Below the pieces are notes generated by a model. That model searched no databases. It saw only the letters and a list, made by a program, of their open reading frames with translations, and had not been told where the DNA came from. Of a DNA stretch of 5,774 nucleotides, positions 1 through 5,522 are shown piece after piece. Every line of letters begins with the position of its first letter. Within the stretch, counting starts at the first letter, position 1. Source of the stretch: CAZIDL01 sp964537825 (GTDB lineage Bacteria; Bacteroidota; Bacteroidia; Flavobacteriales_D; CAYVSK01). The stretch lies in the NCBI GenBank assembly GCA_964537825.1, contig CAZIDL010000106.1, positions 1 through 5,774 of the forward strand. Direction: 5' to 3'. Made by a program: the position numbers and the translations under genes.

Positions 1-257
1 GGATGATCAAGACCTTCCACGAGATGAAGATCAGCGGACAGGGCGTGCAGATCGAGCAGCTTTCGGGCGGGATCATGCAAGCGATGGTCACTACTTGTAC
101 CGGGCTCGTGATCGGTATCATCGCCTACATCGCCTACAACCTGCTCGTGACCCGGATGGATCGGGTGGTCCATCACATGGAATCCTCCTCGATCGAGTTC
201 ATGGATATCCTGGAACGCTCTGCCATGAACAGCGATAACAGCAGCTCTGAGGCATGA
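1..257 (+). CDS. exbB: MotA/TolQ/ExbB proton channel family protein, C-terminal part
   Basis: This is the last 84 or so codons of an inner-membrane proton channel subunit. It enters the window already in frame, so the ATG at position 3 is probably an internal Met and the true start lies upstream. The visible part holds the family's signature block (visible residues 18-46, IEQLSGGIMQAMVTT then a GLVIG stretch), where the last transmembrane helix carries small and hydroxylated residues that line the proton path together with the ExbD aspartate. Visible residues about 24-49 form this hydrophobic helix, and a charged cytoplasmic tail ends in a Ser/Asn-rich stretch. The stop overlaps the exbD start as ATGA (254-257), so the two are very likely translated together. 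From family knowledge, a pentamer of this protein surrounds an ExbD dimer and uses proton flow to energise a TonB-type transducer. TolQ or a MotA-like role cannot be excluded from the fragment, but the exbD and tonB neighbours favour ExbB. Confidence 0.9.
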   Translation, partial: MIKTFHEMKISGQGVQIEQLSGGIMQAMVTTCTGLVIGIIAYIAYNLLVTRMDRVVHHMESSSIEFMDILERSAMNSDNSSSEA

Positions 258-652
258 ACCTCCGCTCAAGGAATCGGATCAATACGGGTTTCAACCAGTC
301 CTCGATGACGGACCTGGTCTTCCTGCTCCTTATCTTCTTTATCATCGTTTCTACCCTGATCAGTCCCTATGCACTTCCCGTAGACCTTCCGAGCGGGAAG
401 AACCGGACGAAACAAAAGCCGATCGTTTCCGTTACGATCAAGGAGGACCTGACCCATTATGTCGACGAAAAGCAAGTGAAGCCTGAAAGGGTGGAACCGA
501 TCCTCGTTCGGAAGATGAAAGGGCAGGGGGAAGAGAGCGCCATCAAACTCCACGTGGATCAGAACGTACCAACCGGGAAGATGGTCCGTGTCCTCAACAT
601 CGCCAAAAAGAATGAGTGGCGCATCGCTCTGGCGACCGAACCTAAGGAGTAA
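254..652 (+). CDS. exbD: ExbD/TolR family biopolymer transport protein
   Basis: A 132-residue protein, the usual size for ExbD/TolR. A short basic N-terminus (residues 1-17) is cytoplasmic, one transmembrane helix covers about 20-38, and the remainder is a periplasmic domain. Asp20, in the MTDLVFLLLIFF motif, sits at the start of the helix where the family has its essential proton-carrying aspartate. The helix is followed by the typical LPVDLPSG segment (41-48). The start is fixed by the ATGA overlap with the upstream channel gene; a GAGG at 249-252 lies only one base before the ATG, so coupling rather than a normal ribosome site probably drives initiation. The stop shares one base with the next ATG (TAATG at 650-654). 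It should work with the upstream ExbB subunit and the downstream TonB-like protein. TolR is the main alternative, but no tolB or pal gene is visible here. Confidence 0.93.
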   Translation: MNLRSRNRINTGFNQSSMTDLVFLLLIFFIIVSTLISPYALPVDLPSGKNRTKQKPIVSVTIKEDLTHYVDEKQVKPERVEPILVRKMKGQGEESAIKLHVDQNVPTGKMVRVLNIAKKNEWRIALATEPKE

Positions 653-1440
653 TGGACCCCGAAAAGGAACATAAAAGGGATCGCTGGAAGGCCATCCTCG
701 GCAGCATCATCTTCCATTTGGTGCTCCTCCTCTTCTTTCTCTTCTACGGCCTGAAGGAACCGCATCCGCCCCGAAAGGAGAAGATGGTGTCCATCAACAT
801 GGACTTCGGGACGGATCTGAAAGGGTCGGGAAAGCAAGAAAGCCAAACCCAGGAAAAGGAGCAAAGCTCCCAAAAACAGGAAAAGGAACAGAAACAGGGG
901 CAAAAGCCCAAGGAAACGAGCCAGAAGACAGCCACGCAAGAAAGCTCCCCGGTCGATGCCCAGGACAACAAGGAAGGGGAGAAAAAGGGGGAAAAGGAGC
1001 AAAAGAAAGCGGAAGAACCCCAGGAGGTCAGCGAAGAGCTCAAGCAAGCTCAAGAGCAATTCAAGGATATGGACGATGAAGGAGGAGGAGGCGAAGGGGA
1101 TGATGGTGAGACCGGGAACGAAGGGGACCCGAGCGGTCAACCCAAAGGGGAAGGTTCGCTTCCGGGAGCTGGGGGAAGTTGGAAACTTTCAGGGCGAAAG
1201 ATCCTTCAAAAACCCCAACCCCAAAAACCCACGGAGGAAGGGAAAGTAGTGGTCGATATCTGGGTGGACCAAGAGGGGAACGTGATACGGACCTCGCCCG
1301 ATCTCCAAAAGTCGAACACGACGAGCGATAATCTGCTGAAGTTGGCACAGGAGGCCGCTAAAAAGGCTCGCTTCAACCCTGACCCCAACGGGGCCGTGGA
1401 GCAAAAAGGGCAGTTCACTTTCGTTTTCGAGCTCCGCTGA
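652..1440 (+). CDS. tonB: TonB-like energy transducer
   Basis: A 262-residue protein with TonB architecture. Residues 1-13 are charged and cytoplasmic; 14-32 form a single membrane anchor containing Ser18-x3-His22, matching the SxxxH motif that TonB uses to couple to ExbB/ExbD. Residues about 40-175 are a long, low-complexity periplasmic spacer, first Lys/Gln/Glu-rich (two QEKEQ copies near 67-80) and then acidic and Gly-rich (140-170). Residues about 178-262 resemble a TonB C-terminal domain, with the beta strand GKVVVDIWVDQEGNV (197-211), a helix with AAKKARFNP (235-243) and a final strand FTFVFEL. The spacer is poor in the Pro-Lys/Pro-Glu repeats of classical TonB. An AAGGAG-like site (644-649) is only two bases from the ATG. 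The gene is joined to exbD by a one-base overlap and to folC by another. It would link the inner-membrane proton motor to TonB-dependent outer-membrane receptors. A TolA-like role is a less likely alternative. Confidence 0.87.
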   Translation: MDPEKEHKRDRWKAILGSIIFHLVLLLFFLFYGLKEPHPPRKEKMVSINMDFGTDLKGSGKQESQTQEKEQSSQKQEKEQKQGQKPKETSQKTATQESSPVDAQDNKEGEKKGEKEQKKAEEPQEVSEELKQAQEQFKDMDDEGGGGEGDDGETGNEGDPSGQPKGEGSLPGAGGSWKLSGRKILQKPQPQKPTEEGKVVVDIWVDQEGNVIRTSPDLQKSNTTSDNLLKLAQEAAKKARFNPDPNGAVEQKGQFTFVFELR

Positions 1441-2687
1441 TGGACTACCAGCGAGCGACCGAGCTTCTTTTCGACCAGCTCCCGATCTACCAACGGCAGG
1501 GTGATCTTGCTTATAAGCCCGACCTCGGCAACATCGAAGCGCTTTGCTCCTTTTACGGAGAGCCCCAGAAAAGCTTCCCATCCGTCCATATCGCCGGGAC
1601 CAACGGAAAAGGGTCAACGGCCCATATCATCGCTTCCATCCTCCAGGAAGCCGGTTATCGGACCGGCCTCCACACCCAACCCCACTTCCTCGATCTGCGC
1701 GAGCGGATCCGGGTGAACGGAGCGCTATGTCCCCAAGCCTTTATAGCGGAGGAAGTGGAAGCTTACTGGGAAGCGGATCCCGGCATCGCCCCCTCTTTTT
1801 TCGAACTTCTTGTGGCCTTCGCATTCCGCTATTTCAAACGTAAAAAAGTGGATATGGCAGTGGTCGAAACGGGATTGGGAGGTCGCCTTGACGCGACCAA
1901 CATCCTTCAACCTGAATTAAGCGTGATCACGAACATCGGTCATGATCACATGCAGTTACTCGGGCCTGACCTTCCGAGCATTTCACGAGAGAAAGCCGGC
2001 ATCATCAAAGAGGGCGTGCCGCTCATCCTCGGGAACATTCCGGAAAAAGCCCTTCCGGTGATCGAGGACCGTGCCAAGGAAATGAAAGCTCCCATTCTCC
2101 GAAGCGAAGAACTCCAGCGAACGCTTCCTCCGAGCGATCTGCAAGGGACTTACCAGGAAGCGAACCTCCGCACTGCCCTGACCGCTATCGAAGCATTGAG
2201 AGACATCGGTTGGAACATTTCAGGATCCGCCGAGCAAAAGGGGATCGCTAACGTAATACCGAATACGGGGTTTTTGGGGCGCTGGCAGGTCCTGACAAAA
2301 GAACCGAAAGTTATCGCGGACATGGGGCACAATAGGGAAGCGCTGCGTTCGATCGGCCGTTCACTGGAGAAGGAAGAATACGAAAAGCTCCACTTCGTCT
2401 TTGGATCGGTGAATGACAAGGAGTGGGAGGAAGCCTTGCGGGAAATACCCGAGGGAAGTCGCTTCTATCCGTGCCAGCCGAACGTTCCCCGGGCCATGCC
2501 AGTGAATGAGCTCCGGGAGAAGTTGCGAGAACAAGGCATCCAGAGCGAACCCTATGGATCGGTGAAAGCGGCATATCGTGCAGCTTGGGCAAATGCTGGG
2601 CGGAAAGACCTGATATTGATCGGGGGAAGTGCCTTTGTGGTGGCTGACTTTTTGGAAAAAGAGAAGCGGGCACAAGGGGCCGAGTAG
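1440..2687 (+). CDS. folC: Bifunctional dihydrofolate synthase / folylpolyglutamate synthase
   Basis: FolC is a cytosolic ATP-dependent ligase of the Mur ligase superfamily. It adds L-glutamate to dihydropteroate and then extends the glutamate tail of folates. At 415 residues it has the family's normal full length. Visible motifs in order are the P-loop GTNGKGS (53-59); the folate-loop region HTQPHFLDLRERI (78-90), where Gln80 replaces the more usual Ser; ETGLGGRLDATN (143-154); the metal-binding ITNIGHDHMQLLG (163-175); SREKAGIIKEG (182-192), whose Lys185 is the probable carbamylated lysine; GRW (280-282); and the C-terminal domain opening with ADMGHN (293-298), where many homologues have DGAHN. 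The end, IGGSAFVVADFL, is also typical. The ATG at 1440 shares its first base with the tonB stop (TGATG), which fixes the start. Whether the enzyme has both activities cannot be settled from sequence alone. Its link to the transport genes is positional. Confidence 0.96.
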   Translation: MDYQRATELLFDQLPIYQRQGDLAYKPDLGNIEALCSFYGEPQKSFPSVHIAGTNGKGSTAHIIASILQEAGYRTGLHTQPHFLDLRERIRVNGALCPQAFIAEEVEAYWEADPGIAPSFFELLVAFAFRYFKRKKVDMAVVETGLGGRLDATNILQPELSVITNIGHDHMQLLGPDLPSISREKAGIIKEGVPLILGNIPEKALPVIEDRAKEMKAPILRSEELQRTLPPSDLQGTYQEANLRTALTAIEALRDIGWNISGSAEQKGIANVIPNTGFLGRWQVLTKEPKVIADMGHNREALRSIGRSLEKEEYEKLHFVFGSVNDKEWEEALREIPEGSRFYPCQPNVPRAMPVNELREKLREQGIQSEPYGSVKAAYRAAWANAGRKDLILIGGSAFVVADFLEKEKRAQGAE

Positions 2688-2698
2688 CCGGGAGTCCT

Positions 2699-2706
2699 TA
2701 TATTCG
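2699..2706 (+). promoter_or_regulatory. Candidate -7 promoter box of tRNA-Val
   Basis: TATATTCG ends 10 bases before the mature 5' end of the tRNA. It matches the Bacteroidota -7 element TAnnTTTG except for C in place of the third T. The same eight-base word occurs in front of the minus-strand gene that starts at 4273. No clear TTG or TTTG box is seen about 19 bases upstream, where the -33 element would be. Transcription would begin very near the tRNA 5' end, giving a short leader. Confidence 0.5.
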
Positions 2707-2716
2707 CACCCTCTAA

Positions 2717-2791
2717 GGGCGATTAGCTCAGTTGGTTCAGAGCACCTGCCTTACAAGCAGGGGGTCGTTGGTTCGAATCCAACATCGCCCA
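2717..2791 (+). tRNA. tRNA-Val (anticodon UAC)
   Basis: A complete cloverleaf can be folded by hand. The acceptor stem is 2717-2723 paired with 2784-2790 (seven perfect pairs), the D stem 2726-2729 with 2740-2743, the anticodon stem 2745-2749 with 2757-2761, and the T stem 2767-2771 with 2779-2783 around the TTCGAAT loop. The seven-base anticodon loop CTTACAA carries TAC at 2752-2754, which reads GUA valine codons. The variable loop is five bases, and the discriminator is A2791. The CCA end is not encoded. The gene follows folC by 29 bases and has its own candidate promoter box. The DNA directly behind it carries a tandem repeat and, further on, a mobile-element scar, so this tRNA may have been used as an integration target. 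Confidence 0.97.
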
Positions 2792-2842
2792 CTTCTTTTC
2801 TTAAGGGGGTTTTAGCCTTTTTTGCAGCTTCAATAAAAAGGG

Positions 2843-2868
2843 TTGGTGTCAACATTGGTGTCAACATT
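2843..2868 (+). repeat. Tandem 12-mer (two copies plus two bases) behind tRNA-Val
   Basis: The unit TTGGTGTCAACA occurs at 2843-2854 and again, without mismatch, at 2855-2866, followed by TT that begins a third copy. Each unit holds TTG-N4-CAA; with the preceding G the first copy becomes a perfect GTTG-gtgt-CAAC inverted repeat (2842-2853). Short direct repeats of this kind just downstream of a tRNA 3' end are known as binding sites beside attachment sites of tyrosine-recombinase elements. No integrase gene or second copy of the tRNA 3' end is visible in the window, so that role is inferred. Confidence 0.85.
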
Positions 2869-3144
2869 TTAAATACACCTCCCCTATCAAGCTTCCTAGA
2901 ACAGAACCTCTTTCAGCAAGAGATCCTTTCAGATATACCTTGATAGAAAAGAAGAGATAGAAGGGGGCTGCTTAGAGAGAGGAAAGAATTAGTAGGGCAC
3001 CCCTAACCTTCCTTGAAGTTCAGCAGAAACACACTTCAAGCAATAAGCCCCTTAATTGGATGGGTGGTCTTGAGCAGACAAGGGGGCAAATAAGTGAACT
3101 ATAAATGCACGAGGTAAGGAGCAATGCAAGCCTCTTACTTGAGG
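2869..3144. other. Non-coding stretch, no recognised gene
   Basis: No reading frame here has both a credible start and recognisable protein features, and stops are frequent in the frames I followed. The composition is more A/T-rich near the tRNA than in the operon upstream. The only structure I can point to is the inverted repeat at 3012-3040, listed separately. The stretch lies between the tRNA-adjacent repeat and the probable end of an IS21-type element, so it may be remnant accessory DNA. Confidence 0.55.
3012..3040. repeat. Perfect 8-bp inverted repeat with 13-base spacer
   Basis: CTTGAAGT (3012-3019) is the exact reverse complement of ACTTCAAG (3033-3040). There is no T-run behind it on either strand, so it does not look like an intrinsic terminator. 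It could be a protein-binding site or chance, and nothing nearby points to a regulated gene. Confidence 0.4.
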
Positions 3145-3322
3145 TGGAAATCTCGGACAAGTTGACCCACCGATTCCGGTTTAAAGTGACCCGGGTTTTC
3201 GATCTTCACCTGAGCCTCTCTTGATCGCCGGTCGCTGGTTCAACATTCACTCTTTCTTTTCGGTCTTTTTCTTTCTCATCGAAGCTCCTTTCAGATCGAG
3301 CCTGTGAGGCCTTGACCGTGTC
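3145..3322 (-). mobile_element. Remnant end of an IS21-family insertion sequence
   Basis: On the minus strand this stretch reads as the last codons of an istB-like gene followed by GGGTCACTTTAAACCGG and then a GGTGGGTCAACTTG block, finishing in ...ATTTCCA at 3145. Repeated GGGTCA(A)CTT/AAACCGG blocks at the ends, just past istB, are a familiar trait of IS21-family elements. Two imperfect copies are visible, sharing AGT(T)GACCC on the plus strand (3160-3167 and 3185-3191). Only one end is present: no complete istA or istB lies within the window and no opposite terminus was found. The element therefore seems to be a decayed fragment, and the terminus at 3145 is an estimate. The family call rests on remembered terminal patterns and could not be searched. 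Confidence 0.55.
3247..3322 (-). pseudogene. istB (IS21 ATPase helper) C-terminal remnant, frameshifted
   Basis: Read on the minus strand from 3306 to the TGA at 3247-3249, the frame gives HRLDLKGASMRKK and a short Lys/Glu tail, close to the C-terminal signature of IstB-like transposition helper ATPases. The bases before it read DTVKAS (3322-3305) in a frame offset by two bases; joined, they would give KASHRLDLKG, which suggests a two-base deletion at about 3304-3307. A stop and further frame breaks appear just upstream (3331-3325), and no Walker motifs survive in the window. The piece is too short to be functional. Confidence 0.5.
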
Positions 3323-3371
3323 CCCTTTCTAGCCCATGAGGTAGTTCCATACCATTAATGAAGTTAACCCT

Positions 3372-3482
3372 TTAATATAAGGGAATTACGAACCATAACA
3401 CCCTGCTCGCCTGGAAAGATCGTCTTACTGCGGGGATGAGATCCTCGGCGATCAAAAAGCGGAAAGGAAACGCATCAATCAT
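3372..3482 (-). CDS. Possible small ORF coupled to the upstream barrel gene
   Basis: A 36-codon frame on the minus strand starts with an ATG that shares one base with the stop of the gene ending at 3482 (TGATG), the same junction style as tonB-folC. It would encode a short peptide with a hydrophobic end (MIDAFPFRFL... RVLWFVIPLY) and no recognisable domain. The paralogous gene ending at 4523 has no such follower. No independent ribosome site or coding signal was found. Chance is the default explanation. Confidence 0.15.
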   Translation of the reverse strand: MIDAFPFRFLIAEDLIPAVRRSFQASRVLWFVIPLY

Positions 3483-4273
3483 CAAAAGTGAAAGATGACC
3501 CCCATTGAAAGCCCATGGTAGCGATACCTCCTGGTGTTATTGGACCGATAAGATTCTTCGAGGTAAAAAAAGGTATAATCCGACCTAAGGGATATGCCCC
3601 TTCCCTCATTTCCTCCATAAAAGAAGGTAACGCCGAACCCCGGATCCAGAAAAAAGCCTTCCAGGCCATAAAGGCCATGATCAAAGCCCTCTGTACTAAA
3701 CCCTGACTGCAACCTCCAGAAAGGAGCTACCGGCGAATCGTGCAGAAAATAACCGTTCAGAAGAACGCCATAGCTGGTCAAAAAATCGAGATCGTACTTG
3801 CCACTTCCACCCTGAAATTGTACCCCCGCATAGACCCCTACTGCCAAGTCCGGGCTGAAGCGATAAGTATGGTTGCTATAAATGTCGAGGCCGGTCCGAG
3901 CATTTCCTGAAAAGAGGTTGAAGAAAAAGCTCGGAGAAAGATGATGCTGATAACCTTCCCTGGGATAGATAGGGGATCGGTCTCCCATTGACCCTTTTCC
4001 ATTGGCATCATCAGCCCCACCCTCTTTATTTGATCCTTTCATCCCATCCCGGGGCAGTTTCTTGATGGATTCTACTTTTTCCCGGCTGATGACCAAAACC
4101 TTACCACCTTTCATCCGAAAGCGGACCGAGTCCTCCTTCATTCTCAAAAGCACTCCCTTGATCTGACTTCCGTCCTGAAGATACAAGAGCTGTCGTCTTT
4201 CCTCAGCTTCTTCCTGACCGAAAAGCAAGCCCCCTGTAAAAACCGAGAAAAGGAGAAGCGGAATCGATCGCAT
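3482..4273 (-). CDS. Predicted outer-membrane beta-barrel protein with N-terminal DGSxIxG domain (paralogue A)
   Basis: A 263-residue protein that I do not recognise as a named family. Residues 1-19 are a signal peptide (basic MRS, hydrophobic core, probable cleavage near LFGQ|EE). Residues about 28-73 form a small beta-rich module with LQDGSQIKGVLLRMKEDSVRF and KVLVISREKVESIKKL, like the 'xLxDGSxIxGxI...I..I' modules common in secreted Bacteroidota proteins. Residues 74-100 are a polar, Gly/Asp/Lys-rich linker. Residues 101-263 have alternating hydrophobic and polar strands, many aromatics and a final Phe (GVIFHF), which fit an outer-membrane beta-barrel of about eight strands. Its barrel shares about two thirds of residues with the paralogue at 4523-5344, including DSPVAPFWR and the long LEGFFLDPGFG to LEE block. 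The ATG at 4273 is preceded by AAGG and, 23 bases away, a -7-like box. Function is unknown. Confidence 0.85.
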   Translation of the reverse strand: MRSIPLLLFSVFTGGLLFGQEEAEERRQLLYLQDGSQIKGVLLRMKEDSVRFRMKGGKVLVISREKVESIKKLPRDGMKGSNKEGGADDANGKGSMGDRSPIYPREGYQHHLSPSFFFNLFSGNARTGLDIYSNHTYRFSPDLAVGVYAGVQFQGGSGKYDLDFLTSYGVLLNGYFLHDSPVAPFWRLQSGFSTEGFDHGLYGLEGFFLDPGFGVTFFYGGNEGRGISLRSDYTFFYLEESYRSNNTRRYRYHGLSMGVIFHF

Positions 4274-4296
4274 GAGCCTTAAGGGAGCTTTGGGGC

Positions 4297-4304
4297 CGAA
4301 TATA
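4297..4304 (-). promoter_or_regulatory. Candidate -7 box of paralogue A
   Basis: TATATTCG on the minus strand, 23 bases before the ATG at 4273, matches TAnnTTTG with one change and is identical to the box in front of tRNA-Val. No TTG box is seen at the usual -33 spacing; that position is instead next to the small palindrome at 4320-4334. An independent promoter here would mean that paralogue A does not depend on read-through from paralogue B, which ends 249 bases upstream. Confidence 0.45.
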
Positions 4305-4319
4305 CGACGCTTTGGGTAT

Positions 4320-4334
4320 CGATCACCTTGATCG
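4320..4334. promoter_or_regulatory. Small palindrome in the -33 region of paralogue A
   Basis: CGATC-acctt-GATCG is a perfect five-base inverted repeat with a five-base spacer, starting 15 bases upstream of the candidate -7 box of paralogue A. Its place would suit an activator or repressor site replacing the missing -33 element. It is short, and GATC words are frequent around it, so it could be chance. Confidence 0.25.
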
Positions 4335-4522
4335 GATCTCCAACCCAGAGACAGCTAAAAGCCCACCTTTTCCGCCTTTGAGCAGATCCTCGAAAAAAAA
4401 TCGGTTTAAAAAAGTAGATATCTCCACATAAAGAAGAAGATCGTCCTCCTTCACCCATTGTAGCTATCCAGGAAGATCAAAAAGAACAGGTCGGTCCGAA
4501 CCAGTAAAGATCGAACAGCTCC

Positions 4523-5344
4523 TCACAAGTGAAAAACGACCCCTAAGCTGACCCCATGATAGCGATGCGTTTCGATCATCGAAGGATCAAACCTTTCTTC
4601 AAGGTAAAAGAAGGTATAATCCGACCTAAGGGATATCCCTTTCCCCTCCCCACCTCCGTAGAAAAAAGTAACACCGAAGCCCGGATCGAGGAAGAAGCCT
4701 TCCAGGCCGGGTTCCTCGAATTCACGGCTATATCCGCTTTGAAACCTCCAAAAAGGAGCAACCGGGGAATCGTGCAACAAATAACCGTTCAATAGAATGC
4801 CGAAGCTGTTCAAAAAACTCAGGCTGAATTGGCCAGCCCCTCCAACCTCATCCCGGAATTGTGCACCAGCATAGGTCCCCACTGCTAAGTCCGGGCTGAA
4901 TCGAAAGGTATGGTAACTATAAAGATCGAACTCGACCCGCCAGGCGGAAGGCGATAAAACCCCGAAAAAGGCCGGGGAGAGGTGATGCTGATACCCCTCT
5001 CTAGGAAAGATCGGGTTGGGATCCTCTTTAGCCTCTTCTCCCTTTTTGGGATTTGGAGCTCCCTTTTTTTCCTGAGATCCTTCCTTCTTCCCCCCTTGAC
5101 CACCGCCTTTATCTTCTCCCCCAGAGACCTTTTCGATCGCACGCACCTCCTCTCGTCTGAGGACCAAGGTTTTTCCGCCATTCATTTCAAAGCGGATCGA
5201 ATCCTTACTCTTTTCCAGGATAACTCCCCTGATATCGCTTCCATCCTCGAGAATGAGGAGCTGTTCTCCTTGCTTATCACCCTCCTGAGCATAGAGCACA
5301 CCCGTGGTAGAAAACAAGAGAAGAAGGGAAAATACCGAACGCAT
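4523..5344 (-). CDS. Predicted outer-membrane beta-barrel protein with N-terminal DGSxIxG domain (paralogue B)
   Basis: A 273-residue paralogue of the gene at 3482-4273, same strand, with 249 bases between them. Residues 1-19 are a signal peptide ending at VLYAQ|E. Residues about 28-73 are the beta-rich module (LEDGSDIRGVILEKSKDSIRF, then TLVLRREEVRAIEKV). Residues 74-110 are a linker about ten residues longer than in A and far richer in Lys, Glu and Gly. Residues 111-273 are the predicted barrel, ending GVVFHL. Shared landmarks are FPREGYQHHLSP (113-124), RFSPDLAVG (148-156), LHDSPVAPFWR (190-200) and the long block from LEGFF at 214 to LEE at 250. DNA is also near-identical in places, for example the 26-base match at 4612-4637 against 3570-3595, so the duplication may be fairly recent or the barrel strongly constrained. 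It has a good -7 box. Its function is unknown. Confidence 0.87.
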   Translation of the reverse strand: MRSVFSLLLLFSTTGVLYAQEGDKQGEQLLILEDGSDIRGVILEKSKDSIRFEMNGGKTLVLRREEVRAIEKVSGGEDKGGGQGGKKEGSQEKKGAPNPKKGEEAKEDPNPIFPREGYQHHLSPAFFGVLSPSAWRVEFDLYSYHTFRFSPDLAVGTYAGAQFRDEVGGAGQFSLSFLNSFGILLNGYLLHDSPVAPFWRFQSGYSREFEEPGLEGFFLDPGFGVTFFYGGGEGKGISLRSDYTFFYLEERFDPSMIETHRYHGVSLGVVFHL

Positions 5345-5372
5345 GAACCCCTAAAACGACCCGACATGGATT

Positions 5373-5399
5373 CAAAGATAAGACCGACCGAATACCAAA
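5373..5399 (-). promoter_or_regulatory. Candidate promoter of paralogue B (-33 TTTG, -7 TATCTTTG)
   Basis: On the minus strand TATCTTTG (5373-5380) is a perfect fit to the Bacteroidota -7 element TAnnTTTG, 28 bases before the ATG at 5344. A TTTG (5396-5399) lies 15 bases further upstream as a possible -33 element, closer than the roughly 19 bases usual for this promoter class. This is the best promoter candidate in the window. Confidence 0.6.
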
Positions 5400-5455
5400 A
5401 TCTCGAACAGATATAACAAGGCATGCATTCGAAAGAACAGCTTCCGATCCCTTCC

Positions 5456-5469
5456 ATGAGCAGGCTCAT
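5456..5469. promoter_or_regulatory. Interrupted palindrome between divergent genes
   Basis: ATGAGC-ag-GCTCAT, a perfect six-base inverted repeat with two bases between arms, lies between the divergent starts at 5344 and 5555, about 55 bases upstream of the rightward -7 box. It could be an operator for a dimeric regulator acting on one or both genes. There is no second copy to support this. Confidence 0.3.
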
Positions 5470-5522
5470 CTGAACCATTGGCTTATTTGTTCGCATTGCC
5501 TTTTCACTCTTCAAAATCCCTC

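Noticed and set aside
559..1140. Long minus-strand open frame opposite exbD and tonB
   Set aside because: It lies antisense to well-supported genes; its Leu/Phe-rich runs are the mirror of the Lys/Glu/Gln-rich TonB spacer, and it has no domain.
956..1249. Arg/Lys-rich plus-strand open frame within tonB
   Set aside because: It is an out-of-frame reading of the low-complexity spacer, with no start signal and no family resemblance.
2803..2841. Possible intrinsic terminator after tRNA-Val
   Set aside because: The T-run at 2818-2823 is suggestive, but the only stems I can draw (AAGG/CCTT, or CCTTTTT/AAAAAGG) are short or A-T only, so it falls below a reportable terminator.
2629..2943. Open frame running from the folC end through the tRNA into the repeat
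   Set aside because: It is a translation of the tRNA gene itself plus flanks; the apparent peptide repeat (VGVNIGVNI) is just the tandem 12-mer read as codons.
3368..3383. CCCTT-N6-AAGGG hairpin
   Set aside because: Five pairs with no T-run and no adjacent gene end at the right distance; probably chance.
2792..3481. CRISPR array or toxin-antitoxin pair in the long non-coding stretch
   Set aside because: The only direct repeat is the single tandem 12-mer with no spacers, and no pair of small overlapping frames with credible products was found.
4470..4502. Possible terminator behind paralogue B on the minus strand
   Set aside because: A GGTT/GACC stem followed by TGTTCTTTTT is present, but the stem is four pairs with a wobble and the T-run is interrupted.
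4982..5416. Plus-strand open frame opposite paralogue B
   Set aside because: It is antisense to a gene with a signal peptide, a paralogue and a promoter; its hydrophobic content is mirrored from the charged linker.
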